NCBI GenBank assembly: GCA_963817485.1
Contig: CAWFOR010000020.1
Coordinates: 62,001 to 126,000 of the forward strand
Reading direction: 5' to 3'
Origin: Hyphomicrobium_A sp963817485
GTDB lineage: Bacteria; Pseudomonadota; Alphaproteobacteria; Rhizobiales; Hyphomicrobiaceae
DNA: 64,000 nucleotides
Shown here: piece after piece, positions 55,190 through 63,369 of the stretch
Layout of the letters: the number at the start of each line of letters is the position of its first letter
How positions within the stretch are numbered: position 1 is the stretch's first letter
Program-made: the position numbers and the translations under genes
The notes under the pieces: generated by a model
Databases searched by the model: none
The model's input: only the letters and a program-made list of their open reading frames with translations
Told to the model about the DNA's origin: nothing

Positions 55190-56239
55190 GTGTACCGCGG
55201 GTTCCTAACCTCGTTCATCGGCCATGCCTTGCTGCTCGGCTGGGCGCTCATCTCGCTCCATCGCACGCATGAGCTCATGCCCGATACGGTGGCGATCGAG
55301 GCGACGCTCATCACGCCGTCGGAGCTCACGCGCCTGAAGCAGGGCGATCCCGAGTCCAAGATCGCCGAGGCGAAGGCCAAGGAGGAGGAGAAGCCCGACC
55401 TCTCCAAGAAGGAAGCCGAGAAGCCTAAGCCCGTCACCGAGCCGCCTCCTGCTGCCGCGCCGCCGCCTGAACCGCCGAAGGCTGAGGAGCCGAAGCCCGA
55501 GCCCCCGAAGGCGGAAGAGCCGAAGAAAGATGCCATCGCGGACAAGCTCGCGGCTTTGCCGCCGCCGCCCGAGCCGCTTCCTACGCCCGGCCCCACGCCC
55601 GAGGACAAGCAGAAGCTCGAGGAGAAGCTCGAGCAGGAGAAGAAGGCCGAGGAGCTGAAGAAGGCGGAAGAAAAAAAGAAGGCGGAGGAGAAGAAAAAGG
55701 CCGAGGACAAGAAGAAAGCCGAAGAGAAGAAAAAGGCCGACGAGAAAAAGAAGAAGCTCGCCGAAGCCAAGAAGAAGTTCGACGCCGACAAGATCGCGGC
55801 TCTGATCGACAAGTCGCCGGACAAGCGCGGCGCGCCGCGGTCGGCCGTGCAGCCGACGAAGCCGACCGACTACACCGGGCCGACCACGGGCGAGCGTGAG
55901 GGCCACGACACCGTGCTGTCGGCGCGTGAGCAGGATCTGTTGAAGTCCATGATCAACTCGCAGCTGCAGCCGTGCGCGAAGATGCCGGGCGGGGGCGGCG
56001 GCACCGACACGCCGGTCGTGAACGTGCGCTTCCAATTGCGCCAGGACGGCTCGCTCGACGGCGAGCCGGTGCTGGTCGCGCCGCAGAGCTCGCCGCTCTA
56101 CTCGATCGCGGCGGATGCCTCCATCCGCGCCATCAAGCAATGCGCACCGTTCCAGTTGCCGGCGGACAAGTACGGCGCCTGGAGCACGGTCACGTGGGAG
56201 TTCGATTGGCCGGTCATCTTAGGGCTGGTGCAACGATGA
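55190..56239 (+). CDS. tolA: Tol-Pal system protein TolA
   Basis: A 349-residue protein that spans the periplasm. It has an N-terminal membrane anchor (GFLTSFIGHALLLGWALI), a Pro/Glu/Lys-rich and then highly charged helical domain of KKAEEKKKAE-type repeats (about residues 140-200), and a C-terminal TolA domain with QPCAKMPGGG and IKQCAPFQLP (a Cys pair). The GTG start at 55190 lies four bases after the tolR stop. Confidence 0.93.
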   Translation: MYRGFLTSFIGHALLLGWALISLHRTHELMPDTVAIEATLITPSELTRLKQGDPESKIAEAKAKEEEKPDLSKKEAEKPKPVTEPPPAAAPPPEPPKAEEPKPEPPKAEEPKKDAIADKLAALPPPPEPLPTPGPTPEDKQKLEEKLEQEKKAEELKKAEEKKKAEEKKKAEDKKKAEEKKKADEKKKKLAEAKKKFDADKIAALIDKSPDKRGAPRSAVQPTKPTDYTGPTTGEREGHDTVLSAREQDLLKSMINSQLQPCAKMPGGGGGTDTPVVNVRFQLRQDGSLDGEPVLVAPQSSPLYSIAADASIRAIKQCAPFQLPADKYGAWSTVTWEFDWPVILGLVQR

Positions 56240-56277
56240 TCTTGATCGGGCGTCGCCCGGAAGCGAAGGTTTGAACC

Positions 56278-57738
56278 ATGCGAGACGACACTTTGAGACG
56301 TTTGGCCTTTCGCCTTGCGCCGACGGTCGCACTGTTGATGCTGCTCGTCGCCGCGCCGGCGTTCGCGCAGCGCCCCGACGACAGCTACAAGGGACCGACG
56401 CAGGGCGGCGGTCTCGATAGCCAGTTGCGCGAGATGAGCCCGCAGCCGACGTATCCCTCGCCCGGCGCTCGCGGCCGCGATGCGGCGCCGGCTCCCGGCG
56501 GCGGATTGCAGGGGCGGCAGACGCAAGGCACGATCGCGCCGATTCCGATCGCCATTCCGGTCTTCCTCGGGCCTGACGCCAAGCTCGCGGCCGACGTCGC
56601 CGACGTCATCACCGCCGATCTCGATCATTCGGGTCTGTTCCGGCCGCTCGACCGCGCCTCGTTCCTCGAGCAGGTGCGCGACGTGAACGCAGCGCCGCGC
56701 TTTCCCGACTGGCGCTCGATCCAAGCCGACGCGCTCGTCGTCGGCAACGTCGGCCAGGGCTCCGACGGACGCATCATCGCCGAGTTCCGCTTGTGGGACG
56801 TAGCGGCGGGGCGGCAGCTCGCGGGTCAGCGCTTCGCGACGAGCGGGCAGAACTGGCGCCGTGTCGGCCACATCATCGCCGATCAGGTCTATCAGCAACT
56901 CACCGGCGAGAAGGGCTACTTCGACACTCACGTCGTCTTCGTCGACGAGACCGGGACAAAGCAGCAGCGCGTCAAGCGGCTCGCGATCATGGACCAGGAC
57001 GGCCAGAACATCCGGCTTCTGAGCAAGGGACAGGAGCTCGTGCTCACGCCGCGCTTCTCTCCGACGAATCAGGAAATCACCTTCATGTCGTACGCGGGCG
57101 ACCAGCCGCGCGTGTTCCTGTTGAACCTCGAGACGGGCCAGCGCGAGACCGTCGGCGAATTTCCCGGCATGACCTTCGCGCCGCGGTTCTCTCCTGACGG
57201 CCAGCGCGTGATCATGAGTCTGCAGAACGGCGGCAACTCGGCGATCTACGAGATGGATCTGCGCAGCAAGCAGCGGCGGCAGCTCACGCCGGGCAATGCG
57301 ATCGACACGAGCCCGAGCTACTCCCCCGATAGCCGCCAGATCGCATTCGAGACCGACCGCGACGGCACGCAGGAGATCTACGTGATGAACTCCGACGGTT
57401 CCAATCCGCACCGAATCAGCGGAGGCGACGGCCGCTACGCGACGCCCGTCTGGTCGCCGCGCGGTGACTATATCGCCTTTACCAAGCAACTCGGCGGACG
57501 CTTCCTCATCGGCGTCATGCGTCCGGACGGCTCGGGCGAGCGCGTGTTGACCGAAGGCTTCCACAACGAGGGGCCGACCTGGGCGCCGAACGGCCGCGTG
57601 ATCATGTTCTTCCGGGAATCGCCGGGGGCCGAGGGCGGTCCGCGAATCTTTTCGATCGATCTCACGGGCTACAACGAGCGCGCGATTCCGACCCCGTCGT
57701 TTGCTTCGGACCCGGCGTGGTCGCCGCTGCTAAATTGA
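56278..57738 (+). CDS. tolB: Tol-Pal system beta-propeller protein TolB
   Basis: A 486-residue periplasmic protein. A signal peptide (about residues 1-30) is followed by an N-terminal alpha/beta domain (DLDHSGLFRPLDRASF) and a C-terminal six-bladed propeller with repeated PRFSPDGQRV / PSYSPDSRQI / PVWSPRGDYI motifs. It binds Pal and is recycled by TolA. Confidence 0.96.
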   Translation: MRDDTLRRLAFRLAPTVALLMLLVAAPAFAQRPDDSYKGPTQGGGLDSQLREMSPQPTYPSPGARGRDAAPAPGGGLQGRQTQGTIAPIPIAIPVFLGPDAKLAADVADVITADLDHSGLFRPLDRASFLEQVRDVNAAPRFPDWRSIQADALVVGNVGQGSDGRIIAEFRLWDVAAGRQLAGQRFATSGQNWRRVGHIIADQVYQQLTGEKGYFDTHVVFVDETGTKQQRVKRLAIMDQDGQNIRLLSKGQELVLTPRFSPTNQEITFMSYAGDQPRVFLLNLETGQRETVGEFPGMTFAPRFSPDGQRVIMSLQNGGNSAIYEMDLRSKQRRQLTPGNAIDTSPSYSPDSRQIAFETDRDGTQEIYVMNSDGSNPHRISGGDGRYATPVWSPRGDYIAFTKQLGGRFLIGVMRPDGSGERVLTEGFHNEGPTWAPNGRVIMFFRESPGAEGGPRIFSIDLTGYNERAIPTPSFASDPAWSPLLN

Positions 57739-57995
57739 AACCCAAGTGAAACCGGATATCCTCAGCCGGGCTCGGGCGAGCTCGCGGGGCAATCGGTTTT
57801 CAGCGTGTTTTCATGCCCTTCAGAGTTAGATCGCGACTACACACAAGTGTTCGCGGAGCCGTTGGAAAGGCGTTGCATTTTCGCATCTACCGGCTTGGAA
57901 AACTGAGGGATAACTGCCTCTGTTCTTGATCATCGGATGCAGCGCCAGTACGCCAGTACATGGCTAGTGCCGAAGAAGCATCAGGAGATGATACC

Positions 57996-58127
57996 ATGCA
58001 GGGTGTGAAGGGGCTGATCGTTCTGTCAGCAGTCGTTGCGGCCGTCGCTCTGGGCGCGTGCCGCCGTGAAGAGCCGGCGCCGTTGAAACTGGGCGCCATG
58101 CCTGCCGCCACGCAGCCCGCTCGCTAA
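57996..58127 (+). CDS. Mini-lipoprotein 1 of a tandem triplet
   Basis: A 43-residue peptide. The lipoprotein signal (VVAAVALGAC, lipobox Cys at residue 22) is followed by a mature part of 22 residues containing CRREEPAPLKLG and ending ATQPAR. The ATG at 57996 has AGGAG at 57983-57987. The two following genes encode close paralogs. A basic RR just after the Cys and the conserved PAPLKLG suggest a shared role in the envelope; the function is unknown. Confidence 0.82.
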   Translation: MQGVKGLIVLSAVVAAVALGACRREEPAPLKLGAMPAATQPAR

Positions 58128-58167
58128 GAGCAGGCGGCAAGGCCAGGACAACATAGGAGAAAATGCT

Positions 58168-58290
58168 ATGAAGAGTGCAATCGTACTCGCCGTCGTCGTC
58201 GCTGCTGTTGCTCTTGGCGCTTGCCGTCGTGAAGAGCCTGCTCCGCTGAAGCTCGGCGTGACCGTTCCGGTCGCTGGGCAGACTCGCTAA
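58168..58290 (+). CDS. Mini-lipoprotein 2 of a tandem triplet
   Basis: A 40-residue paralog of the preceding gene: VVAAVALGACRREEPAPLKL is shared, and the tail (VTVPVAGQTR) has diverged. AGGAGA at 58155-58160 precedes the ATG at 58168. The lipobox Cys is residue 19. Confidence 0.85.
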   Translation: MKSAIVLAVVVAAVALGACRREEPAPLKLGVTVPVAGQTR

Positions 58291-58324
58291 CGGTACAGCC
58301 AACTCAACAATTCAGGAGATTACG

Positions 58325-58450
58325 ATGAAGGGGGCCATCCTTATTGCGACTGTGGTCGCTGCTGTTGCTCTCGGCGCTTGCCGGCGTGAAGAGCCTGCTC
58401 CGCTGAAGCTCGGCGCCGACGTTCCGGCCGCTACGCAGCCGGCTCGGTAA
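58325..58450 (+). CDS. Mini-lipoprotein 3 of a tandem triplet
   Basis: A 41-residue paralog with the same core and a tail (ADVPAATQPAR) closest to copy 1. AGGAG at 58314-58318 serves the ATG at 58325. Copies 2 and 3 are also alike at the DNA level across the core. It is followed by two stable hairpins ending the transcript. Confidence 0.85.
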   Translation: MKGAILIATVVAAVALGACRREEPAPLKLGADVPAATQPAR

Positions 58451-58466
58451 CTCGACCACCGCGTTT

Positions 58467-58488
58467 CCTCCTTGGTTCGCCAAGGAGG
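58467..58488. terminator. UUCG-capped hairpin
   Basis: CCTCCTTGG-TTCG-CCAAGGAGG is a perfect 9-bp stem with a very stable tetraloop, 16 bases after the third mini-lipoprotein stop. It has no T-run, so it may stabilise the mRNA. Confidence 0.65.
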
Positions 58489-58499
58489 CCAGATATCAG

Positions 58500-58545
58500 G
58501 ACCGAGGTGCCGACGCTCAGGCGTCCACCTCGGTCTTGGTTTTTT
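58500..58545 (+). terminator. Intrinsic terminator of the mini-lipoprotein array
   Basis: Outer stem GACCGAGGTG / CACCTCGGTC, inner stem GACGC-TCAG-GCGTC, then TTGGTTTTTT. The roughly 300 bases after it (58546-58849) show no gene and carry the pal promoter region. Confidence 0.9.
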
Positions 58546-58849
58546 GTGCTTCGATCGTTGGCGTTGGTTTGTGCCTGATCCGTGAGCTGGCAATCCGTGC
58601 GCAAACTTTCGCGCTGCCGTTCCCGCGCGAGGCATCGCAAATTCACCTCGACCGCCGGGTTAACGCTTCACTAGGCTCTGCGTGGCTCAATCGTGGCGAT
58701 GCCGTGACCCTTTAGCGCCCTGGCCATTTGCAGTCGGCTCGGCCACATTTTCGCACGAAGCCTCGGATAACTCGGCATTTGAACTGGAACTGTCACCCTC
58801 GTCTGATGTTGAGTAGACGCCAGGACTGGTGACGAAAAGGACCTTTACG

Positions 58850-59371
58850 ATGGCCGCCTCATCTCTGCTCGCCCACGCAACGCGCTTTCTTGCCGTCGTG
58901 CTCGTGGCGGGCTCTCTTGCGGCCTGCGCCAACGACCAGAATTCCCAGACCGCGCAACTCACCGGCAAGGACGGCTCGGTGACGCCCGGCACGCACCGCG
59001 ATTTCAGCGTCAACGTCGGCGACATCGTCTATTTCACCACCGATTCGAGCGAGCTGACGCCGGAAGCGACCGCCACGCTGCAGAAGCAGGCGGTGTGGCT
59101 GCAGCAGTACCCGCAGTACACCATCACCATCGAAGGCCACGCGGACGAACGCGGCACGCGCGAGTACAACATCGCGCTGGGCGCGCGCCGCGCGACCACC
59201 GTGCGCGGTTTCCTCGCCCAGAACGGCGTCAACGGTTCGCGCATCCGCACCATTTCCTACGGCAAGGAGCGCCCGGTCGCGGTTTGCGACGACATCTCGT
59301 GCTGGTCGCAGAATCGCCGCGCGCAGACGGTGCTGAATTCCAGAGATGGTGCCGTCGCCCAAGGCAACTAG
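58850..59371 (+). CDS. pal: Peptidoglycan-associated lipoprotein Pal
   Basis: A 173-residue outer-membrane lipoprotein. The lipobox AGSLAAC ends the signal. The OmpA-like domain has DIVYFTTDSSELTPEA and the peptidoglycan-binding EGHADERGTREYNIALGARRA. It ties the outer membrane to the wall and works with TolB. The ATG at 58850 has AGGA upstream. Confidence 0.96.
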   Translation: MAASSLLAHATRFLAVVLVAGSLAACANDQNSQTAQLTGKDGSVTPGTHRDFSVNVGDIVYFTTDSSELTPEATATLQKQAVWLQQYPQYTITIEGHADERGTREYNIALGARRATTVRGFLAQNGVNGSRIRTISYGKERPVAVCDDISCWSQNRRAQTVLNSRDGAVAQGN

Positions 59372-59569
59372 GCCCACGACTCGCCCGCTCTTGAGCCGCC
59401 GCTATCGTTCTCGTTCGGTGTCCGCGGGCCCGGCGGCCACATGCCTTCGTGAAGCGCATTGCGGTGCCCATGGCGCGCCCGCTTTTCGCGCTTTCGAGGC
59501 AAAGTTTGGCCGCATTGGCCGCGCAGAACATCTCCATCATTTGAGCAGGTTGCAGCGCGAGGACGCGTG

Positions 59570-60592
59570 ATGTTTCGGCCTGAGGCGGTACCGGCAGGGC
59601 GGCGCGGCGCGATGCTTGCCGGCGTGCTGTTCCTCGCCGTCGTCGCACTCGATTCGCTATCTGCCGTCCGCGCGTTGCCTTTGCAGTCGGCGCCGTCGAG
59701 CGAGGACGCCGCCGGCTATCCGGAGGGTGATCGGAACAGCCCCCCCGCCGATGAGGATGCCGACCGCTATCCCTACGGGGACGGCACCTACGGCGACGGC
59801 ACCTACGGACCCGAGCAGCGTGCGCAGGAACTCTATCTCGACGGCATGGACAAGCTCGGTGGTGGCCACCGCGAGTGGGCGCAGGAGACGTTCGAGAGCG
59901 TAATCGCCCGCTTCCCCGATTCGGCTGCCGCCGGTCTTGCACGCCAGCGGCTCGGCGACCTCTATCGCGGCACGTCCCCACCGAGCGCCACTGCCGCCGT
60001 TTCCAACCCCGTCCCTGCCCCGCTCAGCGCACGCGTCGCGGTGGTATCGCCGCCGGCGTCCGCGCCCGGGCGCGGCCCGGTCTGGGAGCAGGAGCTGCGC
60101 CGCAACGCTCCGATCCAGGCCAAGCTTCGCGGCGAGGCCGGCGACCGTATCTTCTTCTCCTCCGGCAGCGCCGAGCTCGGGACGCGCGCACGCATGGCGC
60201 TCGCCGCGCAGGCGCAGTGGCTGATCCGTTGGCACGAGTTCGAGGCGGCCGTCGAGGGCCACGCCGACGAGCCCGGCACGGAAGAGGAAAACGTCGCGCT
60301 GTCGCGGGAGCGCGCCGAGGCCGTGCGCCAGCGGCTGATCGAGGAAGGCGTCGAGGCAAGCCGCGTCTCCATTGTCGCCGCCGGCCGCACGCAACGCGTG
60401 GCTACCTGCACGGCGCCCGATTGCACCTCGCAGAACCGCCGCGCGGTAACGCTCGTATTCGCAAGCGGCACCCGCGCGCGCCTTGGCCTTGCAGGACCAG
60501 CCACCGCAGATGCTTCGTCCACGCCGGAACCCACACCAACGAAGGCTGTGCAGACTCCGCCCTTGGCACAGCAGGCTGGCGTGACGCGTTGA
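59570..60592 (+). CDS. TPR-like/OmpA-domain Pal-like protein
   Basis: A 340-residue protein. A signal or anchor (MLAGVLFLAVVALDSLSAV) is followed by a short YGDGTYGDGTYG repeat, a CpoB/TPR-like helical unit (AQELYLDGMDKL...TFESVIARFPDS), a Pro-rich linker, and an OmpA-like domain with RIFFSSGSAELGTR and EGHADEPGTEEENVALSRERA. A disulfide is likely in CTAPDCTSQ. It appears to be an extra Pal paralog inserted between pal and cpoB; the combination of TPR-like and OmpA domains is unusual. Confidence 0.78.
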   Translation: MFRPEAVPAGRRGAMLAGVLFLAVVALDSLSAVRALPLQSAPSSEDAAGYPEGDRNSPPADEDADRYPYGDGTYGDGTYGPEQRAQELYLDGMDKLGGGHREWAQETFESVIARFPDSAAAGLARQRLGDLYRGTSPPSATAAVSNPVPAPLSARVAVVSPPASAPGRGPVWEQELRRNAPIQAKLRGEAGDRIFFSSGSAELGTRARMALAAQAQWLIRWHEFEAAVEGHADEPGTEEENVALSRERAEAVRQRLIEEGVEASRVSIVAAGRTQRVATCTAPDCTSQNRRAVTLVFASGTRARLGLAGPATADASSTPEPTPTKAVQTPPLAQQAGVTR

Positions 60593-60684
60593 CAAGGGAG
60601 CGATAAGCAATGTTGGCTGTGGCCACAGCGCGTCCCCCGCTGGAATTCTTGTCCGTTTGACCTGCTCTCGCCCGACGATGGCAT

Positions 60685-61803
60685 ATGGGAACCGATACCT
60701 TGCCGATTGAGCGTCCATTCCGCCTCGCGTTTGCCGCAACGATGCTCGTGGCGCTTCTCGCGTGCGCGCCCGCGCTCGCGCAGTCGACGCAGAAGCCGGC
60801 ACCACCGGGTCAAGCGCGGGCTCAGCCCAAGGACGCCGCCGCGGCGACGGCACCGTCCGGCGGCGACGCGGCGCTGAAGCAGCGCGTCGAGCAGCTCGAG
60901 GAGCAGCTCGTCGACATGCAGGTCGTGGTCGGCACGCTCGAGTCGCTTGCCCGCAACGGCGCCGCGTCGGCTCCGCGCAAAGATGGCGATAGCGGCGGTG
61001 ACGGCGCCGACAGCATGCGCGTCGATGCGCTCGAGACGCAGGTGCGCGCCATGGCCGCGCAGATCGAGCAGCTCTCCCAACAGGTGCGCGCGCTCGGCGG
61101 CCAGCCGAAGCGGACCGAAGCAACCCCCGACGCGCTGCCTCCCGATACGCCGCTCGCAAAGCCTGGGCCTGGCGATGCCGCCCGCTTCGGCTCGACGACG
61201 GTCACGGCGGGGACCGGCGACGCCGTAGCCGACGTTTCCGACAGCGAGCAGCCGGCGGCGTCCCCCGCACAGCACCCGCCGCTCACCCAGAAGACCCCGG
61301 GCGAGCACGCTCCAGGCTCGCAGCCTCCGGGTGCGCAGCTTCCTGCGGGCAAGCTGCCGCCCCCCGGCGCGACGCAGGATACGGTTGCAGCTATCGCTCC
61401 CCCGGGCGCACCCGCGGGCAATCCCAAGCAGCTTTACGAGACGGCCTACGGCTACCTCATGCAGCGCGATTACGGAGCGGCGCAGACGGCGTTCGAGGAC
61501 TTCCTTAATCGCTACCCTAAGGATTCGCTTGCGGGGAACGCGCAATACTGGCTGGGTGAGGCGCACTTCGTGCGCGGCGAGTACAAGGCGGCGGCCGGCG
61601 CCTTCCTCAAGGGCTATAAGGACTATGCGGGCAATGCGCGCGCGGCCGACAGCTTGTTGAAGCTCGCGATGTCGCTCGACCGACTCGGACAGAAAGATGG
61701 CGCCTGCTCGTCCTACTCGGAGCTCTCGACGCGGTTCCCCGACGCGCCCGACAACGTCAAGATGCGCGCCAAGTCGGAGCGCCAGCGCATCGGCTGTCCC
61801 TGA
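60685..61803 (+). CDS. cpoB: Cell division coordinator CpoB (YbgF)
   Basis: A 372-residue periplasmic protein. The signal peptide ends near ALAQ. A coiled coil (LKQRVEQLEEQLVDMQVVVG and VDALETQVRAMAAQIEQL) is followed by a long Pro/Ala-rich linker and a C-terminal TPR domain (LYETAYGYLMQRDYGAAQTAF, PKDSLAGNAQYWLGEAHF). CpoB coordinates Tol-Pal with peptidoglycan synthesis at division. The linker is longer than in E. coli. Confidence 0.93.
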   Translation: MGTDTLPIERPFRLAFAATMLVALLACAPALAQSTQKPAPPGQARAQPKDAAAATAPSGGDAALKQRVEQLEEQLVDMQVVVGTLESLARNGAASAPRKDGDSGGDGADSMRVDALETQVRAMAAQIEQLSQQVRALGGQPKRTEATPDALPPDTPLAKPGPGDAARFGSTTVTAGTGDAVADVSDSEQPAASPAQHPPLTQKTPGEHAPGSQPPGAQLPAGKLPPPGATQDTVAAIAPPGAPAGNPKQLYETAYGYLMQRDYGAAQTAFEDFLNRYPKDSLAGNAQYWLGEAHFVRGEYKAAAGAFLKGYKDYAGNARAADSLLKLAMSLDRLGQKDGACSSYSELSTRFPDAPDNVKMRAKSERQRIGCP

Positions 61804-63145
61804 GGGAGCCGGCGAGTTCGATGCGCCTCTCGATGTCGCATCGCCGATCGGCGAGGCGGAAGTCGACGCCCTCTTTGCCCCCATCCAATCCTACCCGACC
61901 GTGATCCTCGCCGTCTCCGGCGGCGCCGACAGCATGGCGATGCTGCACCTCGCCGCGCGCTGGGCAAAGCGGCGCCCGAAGTTGGGCCGCGAGCTCGTCG
62001 TGGCGACCGTCGATCATGGCCTGCGGTCTGAGTCTCGGCGTGAGGCGCAGTGGGTCGGCGAGCAGGCGCGCGCGATGGGGCTCGCGCACGAGATCCTCAC
62101 CTGGGAGGGCGGCAAGCCTTCGACCGGCGTGCAGGATGCGGCGCGCGAGGCGCGCTATCGCCTCCTGTCGGAGCTGGCGCAGCGCTACCGCCCTTCGGGC
62201 TCCGTCGCCGTCGTTACGGCGCACACGGAGGATGACCAGGCCGAGACGTTTCTCATGCGGCTCGCGCGCGGCAGCGGGCTGGACGGGCTCGCGGCCATGA
62301 GCGCATCCCGCCCGCTCGATCGCGATGCCGGTTGCCAGCTCGTGCGGCCGTTGCTCGCGATCCCGGGCGCGCGTCTCAGGGCCACGCTGAGAGCGGCAGG
62401 CCTCTCTTGGCTGGAAGACCCCAGCAACGATTGCGACCGCTTCGAGCGCGTGCGCCTGCGCCAGGCCAGGGCGGCGCTCGCAGCTCTCGGGCTCGCCCCC
62501 GAGAAGATCGCGCTCAGCGCCCGGCGCCTTGAGCGTGCGCGCGCCGCCCTCGAGGAGGCGGCTCATCGGCTGCAAACCGATGCACGTCTCGATTTGCACG
62601 GCGGCACCTACGCGAGCCTCGATGCGAGGACGTTCGTCGGCGCGGCCGAGGAGGTGCGCGTGCGCCTCCTTGCGCGCCTGATTGCCGCCTTCGGAGGACA
62701 GTCGGAGCCGGCGCGGCTGGCAAAGTTAGAATCGCTGCTCGCCCGCCTTGGCGAGCCGGAGTTCCGACCCACTACGCTTGGCGGCGCCATCGTTCAGCGG
62801 CGCGCGGGCGAGATCCTTGTTCACCGCGAGCCGGGTCGCAAGGCGCTGCCCGAGATCGAGCTGTCCCCCGGCGAAGCCGCGGTGTGGGACCTCCGCTTTC
62901 GTGTCGCGGCCGATCCAGAGCTTGCTACGCCGGTGATCGTGGCCCCGCTCGGCCGGTCCGGCTTTGCGAAGCTGCGCCAGCAACTTGAACGCGACCCGAA
63001 GATTCCGGCACGCGCCGCGGCGACGCTGCCCGCCTTCTGGCAGGAGGGCACTCTGCTGGCCGTCCCGGCTCTGGCGACCCTGCCGTGGCCTGCGGCAGCT
63101 TGGACCAACCAGGCCATGCTCTGCGGTAGTGAATTCCTCTGGTAG
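61697..63145 (+). CDS. tilS: tRNA(Ile)-lysidine synthetase
   Basis: A PP-loop ATPase that adds lysine to C34 of tRNA-Ile(CAU). ILAVSGGADSMAML is the PP-loop, followed by VDHGLRSESRREAQWV and TAHTEDDQAETFLMRLARGSG. The C-terminal half is the less conserved tRNA-binding part. Homology begins near 61840. The only in-frame ATG before the PP-loop is at 61697, overlapping cpoB by over 100 bases with an Arg/Ser-rich leader. A better-placed ATG at 61821 is out of frame, so a missing base just after it is suspected. Confidence 0.85.
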   Translation: MAPARPTRSSRRGSPTRPTTSRCAPSRSASASAVPEGAGEFDAPLDVASPIGEAEVDALFAPIQSYPTVILAVSGGADSMAMLHLAARWAKRRPKLGRELVVATVDHGLRSESRREAQWVGEQARAMGLAHEILTWEGGKPSTGVQDAAREARYRLLSELAQRYRPSGSVAVVTAHTEDDQAETFLMRLARGSGLDGLAAMSASRPLDRDAGCQLVRPLLAIPGARLRATLRAAGLSWLEDPSNDCDRFERVRLRQARAALAALGLAPEKIALSARRLERARAALEEAAHRLQTDARLDLHGGTYASLDARTFVGAAEEVRVRLLARLIAAFGGQSEPARLAKLESLLARLGEPEFRPTTLGGAIVQRRAGEILVHREPGRKALPEIELSPGEAAVWDLRFRVAADPELATPVIVAPLGRSGFAKLRQQLERDPKIPARAAATLPAFWQEGTLLAVPALATLPWPAAAWTNQAMLCGSEFLW

Positions 63146-63369
63146 CGCCACATGGCGCCTTGTTTGCGGGCTATAGTTGCCCCTCGGGTCACCATTAAGC
63201 CGGATGCCTGCTGCGCTGGGCCGCATCCTTGTTAAGGTCCTGGGGAGCCCAATGCGTGTAACTTGGCAATAACCAGGCCCGCACCTATGTTAACGGTGAG
63301 CTTCGCGGCGGCGCGTCGAGCGATTCCAAGATCTGCGCCGGCTCGCAGCCGGGCTCTATAGGGAACGCA

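Noticed and set aside
55600..55800. Lys/Glu-rich repetitive DNA as a possible tandem repeat artefact
   Set aside because: It encodes the normal charged helical domain of TolA; such repeats are expected in this family.
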